Positions 6,317 through 6,373 of a stretch of 6,373 nt of DNA are shown here, piece by piece. The stretch lies in assembly GCA_023621895.1 (NCBI GenBank), contig JAMOAF010000588.1, forward strand, positions 1 to 6,373, read 5' to 3'. A program made the position numbers and the translations under genes. Source of the stretch: Planctomycetota bacterium. Lineage in GTDB: Bacteria; Planctomycetota; Planctomycetia; Pirellulales; Thermoguttaceae. Position 1 is the first letter of the stretch; each line of letters starts with the position of its first letter. Below the pieces are notes generated by a model, which was given only the letters and a program-made list of their open reading frames with translations, did not search any database and was not told where the DNA came from.

Positions 6317-6317
6317 T
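6241..6317 (+). repeat. Tandem heptamer array, right arm (11 units, 14-bp higher-order period)
   Basis: Eleven consecutive heptamers fill 6241-6317 exactly: CTTGGGT, CTTGAAC, CTTGGAT, TTTGAAC, CTTGGAT, TTTGAAC, CTTGGGT, CTTGAAC, CTTGGAT, TTTGAAC, CTTGCCT. All have TTG at positions 2-4. They also group into 14-bp pairs of two types, A (CTTGGGT+CTTGAAC) and B (CTTGGAT+TTTGAAC), in the order A B B A B. The array resembles in style the short tandemly repeated heptamers known from cyanobacterial genomes. Reading frames through it have no homologue-like content and are ignored. Confidence 0.9.
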
Positions 6318-6341
6318 GTTCCCAAGCTGGAGCTTGGGAAC
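6318..6341. repeat. Perfect palindrome with 11-bp arms
   Basis: GTTCCCAAGCT at 6318-6328 is the exact reverse complement of AGCTTGGGAAC at 6331-6341, with only GG between. It begins at the base after the last heptamer. Similar CCCAAGCT/AGCTTGGG palindromes occur as dispersed elements in several bacterial genomes as far as I recall, so a REP or small palindromic element is the best guess. Confidence 0.75.
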
Positions 6342-6360
6342 CAGGAAGTTTGGGAACCAG
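6332..6360 (+). repeat. Direct repeat of a 13-mer at 16-bp offset
   Basis: GCTTGGGAACCAG at 6332-6344 recurs as GTTTGGGAACCAG at 6348-6360 with one difference. The first copy overlaps the right arm of the palindrome, so the second may be the remnant of another palindromic unit. The window ends 13 bases later and the pattern may continue. Confidence 0.6.
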
Positions 6361-6373
6361 CAAGGGTGTGACC

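Noticed and set aside
6241..6317. CRISPR array
   Set aside because: The units are directly contiguous 7-mers without unique spacers.
6074..6363. Small minus-strand open frames reading through the heptamer array, with repeated residues such as KVQNPRFK
   Set aside because: The periodic peptide is a by-product of a 7/14-bp DNA repeat; the frames have no ribosome site or family resemblance and partly overlap the propeller gene end.

Overview
The window looks like chromosomal DNA of a planctomycete, probably of the Pirellulales type. It is GC-rich. The gene set is typical of that group: a Gfo/Idh/MocA oxidoreductase C-terminus, a secreted 3-keto-disaccharide hydrolase (DUF1080), a secreted parallel beta-helix protein, and a very large exported PQQ-like (BamB-like) beta-propeller protein with the WPxxRGP mature N-terminal signature. 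The assignment rests on protein-family recognition by eye. No rRNA or other taxonomic marker is present.

Layout. (1) Positions 1-132 hold the last 43 codons of a plus-strand Gfo/Idh/MocA-type oxidoreductase. (2) Positions 133-263 are a structured gap with an imperfect hairpin and a perfect 12-bp GC-rich hairpin. (3) Positions 264-896 encode a 210-aa secreted DUF1080 protein, plus strand. (4) Positions 897-1023 are a short convergent intergenic gap. (5) Positions 1024-2859 encode, on the minus strand, a 611-aa secreted right-handed parallel beta-helix protein that resembles GH141-like carbohydrate-active proteins. (6) Positions 2860-3114 are a divergent intergenic region that must carry promoters for both neighbours. 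(7) Positions 3115-6123 encode a 1002-aa exported protein made of two complete PQQ-like propellers joined by an Ala/Pro-rich linker. (8) Positions 6124-6373 are non-coding and dense in repeats: a G-rich tract, heptamer repeats in two opposite orientations around a 37-bp centre, an 11-bp-arm palindrome abutting the heptamers, and a duplicated 13-mer.

How the genes may work together. Gfo/Idh/MocA enzymes can oxidise sugars at C3, and DUF1080 proteins act on 3-keto-glycosides, so the first two genes plausibly form one glycoside-processing step. The beta-helix protein is probably another exported glycan-active or glycan-binding protein. The double propeller has no recognisable catalytic motif and is most likely a scaffold or binding protein. 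Only the first two genes are co-directional neighbours; the other two are divergently transcribed, so the window is not one operon.

I see no mobile-element gene, CRISPR array, tRNA, rRNA or defence system. The least ordinary items are the downstream heptamer/palindrome repeat island and the double-propeller fusion.
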